DNA from: Tranzscheliella williamsii | Lineage: Eukaryota; Basidiomycota; Ustilaginomycetes; Ustilaginales; Ustilaginaceae | Direction: 5' to 3' | Length of the DNA: 64,000 nt | Assembly (NCBI GenBank): GCA_023212725.1 | Contig: JALBYF010000008.1 | Span: 62,001-126,000, forward strand | In this document: piece after piece, positions 9,665-19,836 of the stretch | How the letters are laid out: each line of letters opens with the position of its first letter | Position numbering within the stretch: the stretch's first letter is position 1 | Position numbers and translations under genes: made by a program | Notes under the pieces: generated by a model | Databases searched by the model: none | What the model saw: the letters and a program-made list of their open reading frames with translations, nothing else | Told to the model about the DNA's origin: nothing

Positions 9665-12238
9665 ATGCCGGAAGAAGAGAGCCTGTTTCGGTCAGCGACC
9701 ATGTCGCTGATCCAGCTCTACATCCCGACCGAGACCGCTCATGCGACCGTGCAGGAGCTCGGTGAGCTCGGCAATGTTATGTTCAAGGACCTCAACCCGG
9801 ATGTTTCGCCATTTCAGAGGTCTTTCGTCACCGATATCCGACGTCTCGATGACATGGAGCGACGGGTTAGATTCCTCTACGCTCAGATGGAGAAGGAGTC
9901 GGTTCCTGTCCGCCCACTCGAAAGTGCTTTGCCCTTTATCAGTCTAGGCTCCGGGGCTGACGGCCGTCGGGGCCCTCAGCTCATGGACGACCTTTCTGTC
10001 AAGCTTCGGGAGCATGAAGAACGTCTCGGCCAAATGAATGGCTCGTTCGAAACGCTTCAGAAACGGCTTCAAGAGCTCGAGGAAGCCAAGCATGTTCTGA
10101 GAGAGACCGCTGTCTTTTTCGACCAGGCTGAAGGCCGTCAGGAGAATGTGCGTGCTTCCGTTGATGACGCCAATGCGCCTCTTCTTGATGATGTCGAATC
10201 GCACGCATTCAACACTTCCCGCGGCGAAGACAGCAACTATGGCACTTTCGATCTCGAGTTCGTTGCCGGTACCATAGACCGCAGCAAGATGGCCACATTT
10301 GAGCGCATCCTCTGGCGAGTGCTCCGCGGTAACCTTTACATGAACTACGCCGAGATCGAAGAGCCGTTCGAGGACCCCACCAAGGAGGAGCCGGTTCGTA
10401 AAAACGTCTTTATCATCTTCGCCCACGGCTCCGAGCTTCTGGCAAAGATCCGCAAGATCAGTGAGAGCATGGGCGGTACCCTCTATCCCATCGATAGCAA
10501 CGCCGATCGTCGTGAAGAGAGCCTGCGAGAAGTGCTAAGCCGCATCGAGGATCTCAACAACGTCCTGTACAGCACCAGCGCTACCCGTCGAACCGAGCTC
10601 GTCAAGATCGCCGAGATTCTTAGTGCATGGGAGAACGTCGTGCGAAAGGAGAAGCTCATCTACTCTACCCTCAACATGTTCATGTTTGATAACCGACGCA
10701 AGACGCTTGTCGCCGAAGGCTGGTGCCCCACCAGTGATCTCGGACAGATTCAGTTGGCTCTTCGGCGCGCGTCCGAGAATGCCGGAACTAGCGCTCCCGC
10801 TGTTCTACAGGAGCTTCGCACCAACAAGTCCCCTCCTACCTTCCAACGGTCCAACAAGTACACCGAGGCCATCCAGTCGGTCGGTGACAGTTACGGTATC
10901 GCCAAGTACAAGGAGGTCAACCCTGGTCTCTTTAATTTCATCCTGCTTCCATTCCTCTTCGCGGTCATGTTTGGCGATGTCTTCCACGCTTTCCTCATGA
11001 CTTTGGCTGCCTCCACGATGTGCATTTATGAGCGTAAGCTTGCCAAGCTGGACAACGAGATCTTCACCATGTTCTTCTACGGTCGATATATGATGCTTCT
11101 TATGGGCGTCTTTTCTATGTTCACCGGTTTCCTTTACAACGATATCGGCAGCAAAAGCATGCATCTTTTCCACACCGGCTGGAAATGGCCACACGCCGAA
11201 GGAGCCATCGAGGCGATCCCCACTGGAACCACTTACGCCATCGGCATCGATCCCACATGGCATGGTGCCGACAACGCGCTGGTCTTTACCAATTCGCTCA
11301 AGATGAAGATGTCGGTCATTCTCGGCGTTTTCCACATGACCCTTGCCATTCTGTTGAACGTACCGAACCATCTCCGATTCGGCAAGAAGTGGAAAATTTG
11401 GTCCGAGATTGTCCCGCAAATGCTCTTCATGCAGTCGTTATTCGGTTATCTCGTCTTTACTATCGTTTTCAAATGGAGCATCGATTGGTACGAGACCGAC
11501 GCGAATGGCACTGTCTTTCGAAACAATCCTCCTGGCTTGCTCAACATGCTCATCTACATGTTCCTCAAGCCGGGCAGTGTCGACCCTAAGACTGAGCTCT
11601 ACGCTGGACAAGCGTATGTCCAAACTGTTCTGCTTCTCATTGCCTTCATCTGCGTACCCTGGATGTTGGTCGTCACCCCCTACATTGAGTGGAAGGAGCA
11701 TCAACAGACCAAGGGCCAAGGTTATCATGCTGTCGGACAGGCTGATGGCTCCCGAGGTCTTGCCCTGCACGATGACGATGACGAAGAAGATGGCGACGAG
11801 AGCACTGGCCTGGTTCATGGTCAGACCAACGGTCACGGAAGCGGTGGTAACGCCGACAATAACGAAATGGAAGAGGAGCACGAGTTCAATATCGGAGAGG
11901 CGGTCATTCACCAGGTCATTCACACGATCGAGTTTTGCCTTGGCTGCATCTCCAACACCGCCTCGTACCTGCGACTGTGGGCCCTTTCACTTGCGCATGC
12001 GCAGCTCTCCGAGGTGCTGTGGACCATGACCATCCAGAACGCCTTCGGGATGACTGGCGTTATGGGTGCCATCGCCACTGTTCTGGCTTTCGCACTTTGG
12101 TTCTGCCTCTCAATCGCCATTTTGTGCTGCATGGAAGGCCTGAGTTCCTTGCTCCATGCCATCCGGCTTGCCTGGGTCGAATTTGGAAGCAAGTTCTACC
12201 AAGCTGGTGGCTACCAGTTCGAGCCCCTCAAGTTCTGA
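9665..12238 (+). CDS. VPH1: V-type ATPase 116-kDa subunit a (Vph1/Stv1)
   Basis: Stator subunit of the membrane Vo sector; it forms the proton half-channels against the c-ring. The single exon encodes 857 residues, close to the usual 840. The start MPEEESLFRSATMSLIQLYIP is the conserved family N-terminus; an upstream open frame has no better ATG. The cytosolic half (about 1-410) carries coiled segments. From about 420 the C-terminal half has the helices, with the family blocks KYKEVNPGLFNFILLPFLFAVM and FGDVFHAF and the TASYLRLWALSLAHAQLSE block. In that block Arg770 corresponds to the essential channel arginine of yeast Vph1 (R735). An acidic Asp/Glu-rich insert (LHDDDDEEDGDE) lies in the loop before that block. 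Vacuolar versus Golgi isoform cannot be decided from sequence; no second copy is in the window. Confidence 0.96.
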   Translation: MPEEESLFRSATMSLIQLYIPTETAHATVQELGELGNVMFKDLNPDVSPFQRSFVTDIRRLDDMERRVRFLYAQMEKESVPVRPLESALPFISLGSGADGRRGPQLMDDLSVKLREHEERLGQMNGSFETLQKRLQELEEAKHVLRETAVFFDQAEGRQENVRASVDDANAPLLDDVESHAFNTSRGEDSNYGTFDLEFVAGTIDRSKMATFERILWRVLRGNLYMNYAEIEEPFEDPTKEEPVRKNVFIIFAHGSELLAKIRKISESMGGTLYPIDSNADRREESLREVLSRIEDLNNVLYSTSATRRTELVKIAEILSAWENVVRKEKLIYSTLNMFMFDNRRKTLVAEGWCPTSDLGQIQLALRRASENAGTSAPAVLQELRTNKSPPTFQRSNKYTEAIQSVGDSYGIAKYKEVNPGLFNFILLPFLFAVMFGDVFHAFLMTLAASTMCIYERKLAKLDNEIFTMFFYGRYMMLLMGVFSMFTGFLYNDIGSKSMHLFHTGWKWPHAEGAIEAIPTGTTYAIGIDPTWHGADNALVFTNSLKMKMSVILGVFHMTLAILLNVPNHLRFGKKWKIWSEIVPQMLFMQSLFGYLVFTIVFKWSIDWYETDANGTVFRNNPPGLLNMLIYMFLKPGSVDPKTELYAGQAYVQTVLLLIAFICVPWMLVVTPYIEWKEHQQTKGQGYHAVGQADGSRGLALHDDDDEEDGDESTGLVHGQTNGHGSGGNADNNEMEEEHEFNIGEAVIHQVIHTIEFCLGCISNTASYLRLWALSLAHAQLSEVLWTMTIQNAFGMTGVMGAIATVLAFALWFCLSIAILCCMEGLSSLLHAIRLAWVEFGSKFYQAGGYQFEPLKF

Positions 12239-12843
12239 GCCGGCCCTACCTGCACTCCCTTCATTTTCGTCGGATTGTAACCAGTCTGCCATGATCCCAG
12301 CGCTCGATCTCGAGCATGAGGATATGCAATTCACACGCTTACTTCATTACCGTCTTTGAAATGAACTCAAAGTTTCTCCCTGTGATTTGGCCGTGCGCGG
12401 CGATGAATGGCGATGCTGAAATGGTACTGCACCTACAAGAGGTGTGGACCGAAAATCGTATGTAAGCGCCACGCGGATATGCAGACAGCGGCGACTCGCT
12501 GGAACCGGAGCCAAATGAAGTGGGCTATCGGTCTGATGAGTGTGCCTTGTCCTTGCTGCGCAGAGATACGACGGTGGGAGCAGCGCTGAACGCAGCCGTG
12601 AGGCAAGCCCAGTTTGGCTATAAAGGCTGCTGCTGATCCTGACCCCACTTTGTCGTGCCATAGCTGCATCCTTATCTGTATCTATCGTGTCTTGTCCTAT
12701 TCCACACTAGCCGTCTGATCGCACACAAAGATCGTCTGAAGGTAAGCTTCCTGGCCGCCGTGATCATGGGTTGAATTGTTGCGCAAGCCGGGCCGACGCT
12801 GACGGTGCAGCTTGCGTGCTTTTTCGATGGAACAGGTCCCGCG
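12239..12843. other. intergenic region
   Basis: About 600 bp holding the 3' flank of VPH1 and the upstream region of the secreted protein gene. Small open frames on both strands are not supported by any feature. Nothing else is seen. Confidence 0.45.
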
Positions 12844-15573
12844 ATGCGCGCTGCTTGGTGCCGGCATGGCTGGCCCTCTCTGTCCTTGATGCTTCTGTCG
12901 CTTGTGTCGATCTGCTGTCTTGCTTTTGCGGGAACGGTTAGGGCGGCACCTGTCGAGCCCTCTGGCGATCAGCACGTCCAAAGCACGGGCGGCACGCATG
13001 AATCCGCTTCACTCCCTGCCCTGGCCGAGGCTGACCGTCAAAGGCGGCCGACATTACTCGAATTGCTGCAAATGACATCTCCACGCGGCACCAGACGGAG
13101 CGAGCAGCCGCCAAGCCCGCTGCAGCAGCCTAGTGCGGCGAGCGAACAGGCCAGCGCTCGGCCTTCTCTGTTTACCACCGGTCGCCGCTATGTCTGGATG
13201 GATCATCTACGCGCTGGTTCTGTCAGCAGCTGGGCGGCAGCGATGCGAAGGGCTTTCCTCTTGCATATCTCCCGGGTCCCGGTGCTTCGAGAGCGCTTCC
13301 GGCGCTGGTGGACTGGCGACCAATCCATTAGAGTGATCTACAAGCTACACCCTCAGGAGTTCGGCTACTCGGTTCCTGCCAGCGCAGAGAGGCCTCCGTC
13401 CGATATAAACTCTCACCTCACAAGGCAGCAGTTGGAGGACGTAATGCGATTGCGGAACGGGCTTCTGCCTATGTCGGACGATGCTCCTGAAGCAAGCGCT
13501 GGTGGCTTTAAACAACCAGGGCTTGCGTCGCCCTCTTCGTCCTCGTCGCCGTCATCGCCGCATGCACGGGGGTCGGCCGGCGCAGCAGAGCTCGCGGCAG
13601 ACGACCTAGCGATGGTGGTCTGGCATGGCGTGCAGCGTGGCATGGAATCCAACCCGCACATGCTGAGACGGCGTGCAATGATGGCGCCACCAGGACCGCC
13701 GCTACCAGAACCGCCGCAACCAGAACCGCCGCAATCTAACCTGGTATCTAAAAAAACGTATCACTATCCGGGAGCTAAGCTTAGACCTGTCTGGCGACCT
13801 GATGGTTCTTTGAAGATATACGAGATCGCACCTTTACCAGGGGGCAAGGAGAAGTCCGTCGGCGAGTTCGACTGGCATACTCTTACAGCTGGAGGTACGC
13901 GTACTGGAACGCGTCCTGAAGTGAGAGCGCAAGTGAGAGAGCAAGTGATAAGGTCTGTCAGAGAGGGCATTCCATATTTCCCCACTCGGTTACAGGAAGC
14001 TGGGAGGATCTACGACAGTCGATATCCCACCGCTTCCCTCACGGGCGTGCGCGAATACCTAAGTGCTTTCGTCTACGACCGAGATCACAATTCCAAAGAC
14101 ATACCTTACTTGCGCAAACCAGCCGTAGACATACACGTATATCGAGCAGACGATGGCACTTACCTCTTCAACGTGGTTCCTGCCGGGCCAACTCCTGCGT
14201 CCACGCCTGTGGCGGCCACGATGAAGAAGTTCATGGACCTGCCCCACCATCTCCGAATGCATATCTGGGCGGTGGAAGGCGACAACGTTTACGCATATGC
14301 CCCACCCGAAACAATGCATGCACCGGACGACGCCCCGCACCCACCGTTCGGGCCTGCTCTCGAGCCGACACCCGGGCCCTCGGAGCAAGGGTCAACGGCA
14401 GGCCCAGCGAGATTCTTCAAGAAAAAGAAGCTGCTTGAGGTTCTCGAATTTCCGGGCCACAGGATCCGGACGGTCGCAGAGGATGGCAGGTTATGGTTTC
14501 TCGAGATAGGGCCATCCATTGCTGGAAGCCCTCCCCTGCGTGGCCGCACATATGAAGAGTTGCAGAATAGCAGACATCCTGCTGACCAAGAGTTTTGGAA
14601 AGCCGTCACCGAAGCTGTTCCGAATATCGGATCATATTTCCCAGCCAGAAGAGGTCGTCCTGCACCTGCCTTTCCAGCCGGCGAAGCATCCTCAAGCGCC
14701 GGGCCGCTTGCAGCGACAGATGTCGAAGCGCAAGGGGCTTCTCTACCGTCAGCGGGTTCGGTTGTCGAGCGTCCGGACGACGCCAGCCGTGACAGACTGT
14801 ACCCGAGCAAGGGTCCATTGAGGTTCAAAAAGTACCTGTCTCCTGAGCGCGGTATTGTCTACAGGGTTTCGACAGGTGAAGAATCGCTCGGTACAAAATT
14901 GATGCACTCGATGCGGCCGCCAAGTCTCACAATATCAGACTTACCGCCTCATGTGCAACAGTGGATCGAGCAACGCGAATACACACCCGAGCCACACGTC
15001 GAGCAAGCCGCCGAACAAGCCGTCCGTGCCGCAACCGAGGCAGGCACCAGTGCGGCTCGCGTGGTCTTGCACCGTCGCCAAGCTGGCCCTTCCGGGATCA
15101 AGAACCCTTTTAGGAGGCCCCATCCGGTCGTACTGAGACCTATCAGCGACCCTGTCAGCTATCCTGGCGAACAAATCGTGGTCGAGCGCGTTCCCGTCCG
15201 TGGACTTACGGTACGGGTGCAGGAACCGACAGACCGAGCAGTAGGCCATTACGACTGGAGTTCTATAAAAAATCATGAGGACAACGGGTTCGTGCAAGAA
15301 GTGAGAAAGCTACATCCGCGGATCGATGACTGGGAGAGCTCAGGGCCACCCGACAACTTCGCGATCGCGCCAAGAACAGAGCGACCTGCTGAAAGAGTCC
15401 AGATCGTCGAAAACCCTGTGACAGGGGCACGTTACCTCCACCGTATTGACGAAGTCGGACTCACGGGTCAGGTAAGAAATTACAAGCCCACTGAAGTACC
15501 CCAACATCTTCTCGACTATCTACTGTCTAAAGAACCTCGCATATATCAGTTGCTCGATTTCGGCCCTCACTAG
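12844..15573 (+). CDS. large secreted protein with about seven divergent repeat modules, function unknown
   Basis: Encodes 909 residues. Residues 1-35 are a clear signal peptide (hydrophobic core SLSLMLLSLVSICCLAF, then VRAAP); the ATG is chosen because it opens this peptide. No transmembrane helix follows. The body contains a recurring module: a strand pair around D-G or T-G (for example WRPDGSLKIYEI, YRADDGTYLFNVV, VAEDGRLWFLEI) and then a helical part with LPxH or Pro-anchored residues. Copies begin near residues 162, 304, 427, 527, 656, 773 and 849, each about 55-80 residues long. Linkers are Pro/Ser/Ala-rich, including a PEPPQ tandem at 13690-13734. I recognise no catalytic motif. A secreted effector-like or cell-wall protein is possible (inference). 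A second signal-peptide ORF lies about 100 bp downstream. Confidence 0.75.
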   Translation: MRAAWCRHGWPSLSLMLLSLVSICCLAFAGTVRAAPVEPSGDQHVQSTGGTHESASLPALAEADRQRRPTLLELLQMTSPRGTRRSEQPPSPLQQPSAASEQASARPSLFTTGRRYVWMDHLRAGSVSSWAAAMRRAFLLHISRVPVLRERFRRWWTGDQSIRVIYKLHPQEFGYSVPASAERPPSDINSHLTRQQLEDVMRLRNGLLPMSDDAPEASAGGFKQPGLASPSSSSSPSSPHARGSAGAAELAADDLAMVVWHGVQRGMESNPHMLRRRAMMAPPGPPLPEPPQPEPPQSNLVSKKTYHYPGAKLRPVWRPDGSLKIYEIAPLPGGKEKSVGEFDWHTLTAGGTRTGTRPEVRAQVREQVIRSVREGIPYFPTRLQEAGRIYDSRYPTASLTGVREYLSAFVYDRDHNSKDIPYLRKPAVDIHVYRADDGTYLFNVVPAGPTPASTPVAATMKKFMDLPHHLRMHIWAVEGDNVYAYAPPETMHAPDDAPHPPFGPALEPTPGPSEQGSTAGPARFFKKKKLLEVLEFPGHRIRTVAEDGRLWFLEIGPSIAGSPPLRGRTYEELQNSRHPADQEFWKAVTEAVPNIGSYFPARRGRPAPAFPAGEASSSAGPLAATDVEAQGASLPSAGSVVERPDDASRDRLYPSKGPLRFKKYLSPERGIVYRVSTGEESLGTKLMHSMRPPSLTISDLPPHVQQWIEQREYTPEPHVEQAAEQAVRAATEAGTSAARVVLHRRQAGPSGIKNPFRRPHPVVLRPISDPVSYPGEQIVVERVPVRGLTVRVQEPTDRAVGHYDWSSIKNHEDNGFVQEVRKLHPRIDDWESSGPPDNFAIAPRTERPAERVQIVENPVTGARYLHRIDEVGLTGQVRNYKPTEVPQHLLDYLLSKEPRIYQLLDFGPH
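13690..13734 (+). repeat. 15-bp in-frame tandem repeat, three copies
   Basis: Three consecutive 15-bp units encode P-x-P-P-x blocks (PGPPL, PEPPQ, PEPPQ) in a linker of the secreted modular protein. The last two units are identical, so copy number may vary between strains. Confidence 0.8.
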
Positions 15574-15678
15574 CTTCCGCTGCGAGCTGCCAGGTTGGTT
15601 GGTCTCACTCTGCGTACTTGACTCCTTCGTGTTTGTCTACTGCCGTTTGTCTGCCGTGCAGTAGATTCCCGCTCTCTG

Positions 15679-16030
15679 ATGCGTGCTTTGCGCGGTGCTG
15701 CACGTGCTGCACTGGCAAGTCTGCTGTGTCTTGTTCCTATTATTGATGCCCTCTATCTGTTTTGCGGCTGTGTTGAGTGCTTGACGATGCGGCTGTGACG
15801 GAACGACCGAGCGGGGCGACAGTGTTGGGCGAGGTGGCAGCGGCATGTTCAGGAGGAAAGGTGGCTTGCACCGGCTGTACGCACGGCTGCAGCGGGCTGG
15901 ACTCGTGGCGATGCTCGGCGACGTTTTCGGCGGCACACTGCACCGCCACCGCCGCCTGCAGGCGACGCCTTACCGCCCTAATGCGGCATCCCTGTTCCCG
16001 CTGGGTGACCGCCTAAGACCGCAGCGATAA
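15679..16030 (+). pseudogene. possible small secreted protein gene with broken frame or unseen intron
   Basis: The ATG at 15679 opens 39 codons that read as a near-perfect signal peptide: MRALRGAARAALASLLCLVP, then a hydrophobic stretch IIDALYLFCGC, with a stop at 15796-15798. Two other frames continue past it. One (open from 15785, stop at 16028-16030) has strongly GC-biased third positions and an Arg/Leu-rich product. The other (open from 15777 to a stop at 16014-16016) gives a cysteine-rich product with about ten Cys. A frameshift or short intron near 15770-15800 could join the signal peptide to either. It begins 105 bp after the modular secreted gene on the same strand. Whether it is a live gene, a relic or chance is unresolved. 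Confidence 0.3.
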
Positions 16031-16953
16031 GCGTGAGCAATAACTCGACGATGGCTGGCAAGCCAGAAATCTAAGGCCGACATCGATTTGGACACCTGCC
16101 AGAATCCACCCAGATTCACAAAATATTTCATCTCATATTGTCAATGCGAAATTGGCGAGCAGCTCACGAGGCGTCCAGATGCGCTGACTCGGTAGACGGC
16201 ACATTGCCCGCTTACGCCGCTGTTTGCACAGTAGCGCCAAGAGAGCTTGACTTGCCGGCTGTCAGATGAACCCGGCAGGACGGCTTGGCCGCGCATTTAC
16301 GTGCCGGGAAAGATATCTTGCGGACACCGGATTCGCCCTTTTGAGCGCTGCGGACTCATACCCTGCTCAACGCCGCCCGACCGCGACATTCTCCCCAAAT
16401 CGGGCAATTTTCCTAGCTCTACGCACACCTTCAGTTCTTGGCAGGCATTCTGACGAAATGTCCAGAATCAATGCAGTCAAGATGATCGAATCAGTTAGCA
16501 CATGTGCTGCATTGAAGACGCAACTGCTGAGCAGTCTGATAGGCAAATGCTAGTGACGATGAAAAGCGTCTTGAGGACATAAGATGGTGAGAGGACAGCG
16601 CAAAGTTAAGAGGCGGCGGTGGTAGTACATTTGAATTGCCCATGTCCATATGGGGGCTGGAGTAAGTTGGAGCCAATACGGCGAGGTCAAAAAGATGGAT
16701 CTTCCTGCCATCAGGAACAGGGTGACTGGTTCAATGCTCAAAGGGAAACAGAGGGAAAAGAGGGGAAACAGAGGGGAAACAGCGACAGCTACCTGCGTAT
16801 GCGTCGCGTGCATGCTACCAACATTGAATTGGTTCCTATACGTGTGGTCGAGAATACTGATGTGTCTGTCTGTTCAATCAGACTCTTGCGGCCTCGATGT
16901 GGATTTTGGTGGCCAGTGCGTCCCACGTTCCGACACAAAAGTCATATCTAGTA
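16031..16953. other. intergenic region
   Basis: About 920 bp between the small secreted ORF and the 3' end of the PP1 regulatory gene. Open frames of 60-110 codons occur on both strands but show no domain, signal peptide or splice pattern. A purine-rich patch near 16745-16785 (GGGAAACAGAGG repeats) is the only local oddity. Confidence 0.4.
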
Positions 16954-19836
16954 TCAGTATGCGCCTCCGGCCCGGGCAATAGGGGTCGAACGGCCGGAAG
17001 CCGAGGGCGTCGTAGTGGATGGTAAGATGGAGTGGTCCAAGGTCGGTTGGGGTACCTGATTGTCGCTGTTCCAACAGAAGCGGGCGACGAGCTCATTAAA
17101 GCTCGAGAGATTCGACGGTCGAAGAAAATCATCATCAGGTGTCGCCACCTCTGAAGATGGGGAAAGAGTTGCGGATGACGACAACGCGGATGAAGTAGGG
17201 AAACCTTGCAGTTCCACATTCTCTCCAGCTGCATACGAGCTCGGCCTGCGGCGGTTGTCTAGATGCGTTGAAGCCCTGTAACGCTGAATAGAAGGACCGC
17301 CTGGCCCGCTGAAGTTATCCATGTTGGCCGTCAGATTCTTACTGTTGATATCCAGCATAGCAGTGGTATCGGACTCGACGGATGAAATCGACAGAGCTGG
17401 CGAAAAGGGGTTCGGGGAACTAGTAAGTGAATTGGGAGATGCTTGACTGCCATCCGGAGTAAAATCTCCTAAACCCGCTTCAATGTGCTTGTTGTGAACA
17501 ATCTCTGTCGCAAACCCAAGTGGCGAGGGCGGCGTTCCGGAGCGAGAACCTGCGGCGGAGCCAGATCCAGATCCTGATCCGGAACTGGATCGAGTCACTT
17601 CGTCCCACACAGCGAAGGTGCTGGGAGATGGTGTGTTGCGGTTAGGTGGGAAAGAGTTGAAGCGACTCGAGTTCTGGGCGCCTGTACTGCTGATTTGCGG
17701 AACACGAAGCGTTGAACCAGTAGGCGAATTGGTATGGGAACTGGACGCCGAGTTGGAAACCGACCCCATTGGAGGATGCTCGACGACTACCTCGCCCAGG
17801 CCGGGACTCAGCATACCCAAGCGACCAAATTTGGGCGGCAGGTCGGCGAAAGAACGGGGAGTCGATCCATCAGGTGAAGGAGTGGCCGCACTAACTACAA
17901 AAGACGAGCGCACCGGGCTTGAGGCAGCCGGCGGAGGCCGCGCGGAGAAGTAGTCCAGCGCAGCAGCGCGTCCAGCCTCCGTTTTGCGGCTTCCGCTGTG
18001 TGGATCTCGCAGTGATGCACCAAAGTCATATCGGGAGGACCACGTAAAAGGCGAACTGGGTCTGGCCGAGCCGCCCGGCGAAACAGGCGGAGAACGACGC
18101 TTCGCAAGTTCTTGGGTGAAGCTTCCCGACGGTGCAACTCCTTCTGCTTCTTCCTCATCAGACCGCAAGCGGTCGAGCTGTTGTTTTAGATGCTCCATAG
18201 CTTGGTCGCGGGTCTTCTGACCATAAACTCCTGTGCGGCGACCCATTTCGATGATAGATGTTGTCGAGCTTGGAGCCATAGAGGTGAGGGTATACCTTCG
18301 AGGAACAGTGTTGCCGAACGAGGGCGAAGAGCTTTTCGGTTCACCTGTAGCAGGAGGGAAACGAACTGCTTCCAGAGGCTGGGCCGGTCGCTTTCGGAAG
18401 TCAAGCTGATAGTTACCACCGTCGTTGTTGTCCCAAATCTCGCGGCCACCAGTGGTGTACCGAAGGCAAAGGAAAATGGTCTTCGTTTCGTTCATTCCGG
18501 CGCCTCGGGGCCAGTTGAGAACTTCATTAAGCTTGATAGAGAAGACAAACCGGTCAGCTGCGCCTTCCTTGATGCTCTCATAATACTCGGCTGATACCTC
18601 GTTGACGGTAGCCCAATGGTCCAGAGTGAAACGGACAGCTACCCATTTTTCGAAACTGAGATTCTTGACTTGCACCGTACCTCGTATGGATCTAAGGTCG
18701 TCCGAAAGGTATACGCGCTCGAGGAAGATGTCCTTGTCGAGGGAAAGCCTGGCTGATGACGGAAAGTTGGGCAGACGCAAGATTAATTGCTCCTCAGTCT
18801 CTGCGGAAGCAGGCGTCGATATAAGGGTCGGACTTTTGCCGCCTGGCGCTCGGCCCCCTGCACCGCCTCGCCGAGAACCATGCCAAAGGTACTCTCGCTC
18901 TTCCTCTGTCTCTGTTTCCGTCTGCTCGGGACTGCCTTCGCGTGAAACGGCCTGAGGTCGACCTTTGACTTTGAAGACTTTGACACGTTCGAGCTGCGCA
19001 TCGAAATGTACGAATTTGGGAAGGCTCGGTGTTGTCGGGACGCTCTTGGCACTGTACGACGTGGGAACAATGACATCGCTGGCGGATCTGGGGATCATGT
19101 ACGAACTGGCATATGGCTTCAATGATGACTTGACCGGCTCACCCGACTTCTTCCGTAATAGATCTGAGCGGATTGACGCTGTAGAAGAGATTGAGGACCG
19201 GTCTTCGGCAGGAGATGGAAGGCAATGTAGATCGAGACTCAAGCCGCCTGACACTTCTGGCCCCGGGCTGTTTGCCTTGAGAGCCAGCGCCTTGCGGGAG
19301 GCAGGATGCAGAGGGGCATGGCTTGTAAGAGTCGCTAAACTCAGCTGTGACTTCAGAATAGGGAAGGGAATCTTGTTATCAGGCGGAGTGGAAAGATCAG
19401 CCTCGCTAGCCGTTCGCACCGAAGAAGCCTCGCTAGATGGAGGGCTTGGTGTCTTGGCAGCTTCTCCTATAACATTGTTGCCGGAAAAAGCAGGTGTCAG
19501 TCGCATGACTTTCGGCCTCCTTCGCGCCGCCTGTGCAGCCTGAATCTGAAGGATAGTATCACTTTCGGCCTCAGGTGCAACCGAGGCTGGATGAGAGAGC
19601 AACATCTGCTTGCTATGTTGACGCCCTTCGTAGAAACCTTTTCCGGTCGTCCAGATACGGGAGTCAGAAGCGATGCCGCGGAGATTGTTTTGAGGTCTCG
19701 AAGGTATAGGCTGTTTGAGCTTTGTAGAGCCGGACTGCTCCGCGCAACGGTAGGTAGCAGAACTGGTTGATGTGCCTGATGCGTTGTTGTCGACGCTGCT
19801 TGGCGCGTCTGATCGTGCCGTCGACGTAGCCATCAT
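16954..19836 (-). CDS. glycogen-targeting PP1 regulatory subunit, CBM21 domain (Gac1/Pig-like)
   Basis: Scaffold that brings protein phosphatase 1 to glycogen and glycogen synthase. Encodes 960 residues from the first of two adjacent ATGs. A PP1-docking RVxF-type motif is present at about 274-278 (KFVHF), followed by an acidic TETETEEE stretch. A CBM21 carbohydrate-binding domain spans about 355-482 (FLERVYLSDDLRSIRGTVQV, VRFTLDHW) and includes the glycogen-binding signature WDNNDGGNY. The remaining C-terminal half is long, Ser/Pro-rich and disordered, with a GSGSGSGS run. A short conserved-looking C-terminal block (FNELVARFCW) ends the protein. No intron is needed. Order of motifs (RVxF, then CBM21) matches yeast Gac1 and animal PPP1R3 proteins. 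Confidence 0.88.
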   Translation of the reverse strand: MMATSTARSDAPSSVDNNASGTSTSSATYRCAEQSGSTKLKQPIPSRPQNNLRGIASDSRIWTTGKGFYEGRQHSKQMLLSHPASVAPEAESDTILQIQAAQAARRRPKVMRLTPAFSGNNVIGEAAKTPSPPSSEASSVRTASEADLSTPPDNKIPFPILKSQLSLATLTSHAPLHPASRKALALKANSPGPEVSGGLSLDLHCLPSPAEDRSSISSTASIRSDLLRKKSGEPVKSSLKPYASSYMIPRSASDVIVPTSYSAKSVPTTPSLPKFVHFDAQLERVKVFKVKGRPQAVSREGSPEQTETETEEEREYLWHGSRRGGAGGRAPGGKSPTLISTPASAETEEQLILRLPNFPSSARLSLDKDIFLERVYLSDDLRSIRGTVQVKNLSFEKWVAVRFTLDHWATVNEVSAEYYESIKEGAADRFVFSIKLNEVLNWPRGAGMNETKTIFLCLRYTTGGREIWDNNDGGNYQLDFRKRPAQPLEAVRFPPATGEPKSSSPSFGNTVPRRYTLTSMAPSSTTSIIEMGRRTGVYGQKTRDQAMEHLKQQLDRLRSDEEEAEGVAPSGSFTQELAKRRSPPVSPGGSARPSSPFTWSSRYDFGASLRDPHSGSRKTEAGRAAALDYFSARPPPAASSPVRSSFVVSAATPSPDGSTPRSFADLPPKFGRLGMLSPGLGEVVVEHPPMGSVSNSASSSHTNSPTGSTLRVPQISSTGAQNSSRFNSFPPNRNTPSPSTFAVWDEVTRSSSGSGSGSGSAAGSRSGTPPSPLGFATEIVHNKHIEAGLGDFTPDGSQASPNSLTSSPNPFSPALSISSVESDTTAMLDINSKNLTANMDNFSGPGGPSIQRYRASTHLDNRRRPSSYAAGENVELQGFPTSSALSSSATLSPSSEVATPDDDFLRPSNLSSFNELVARFCWNSDNQVPQPTLDHSILPSTTTPSASGRSTPIARAGGAY

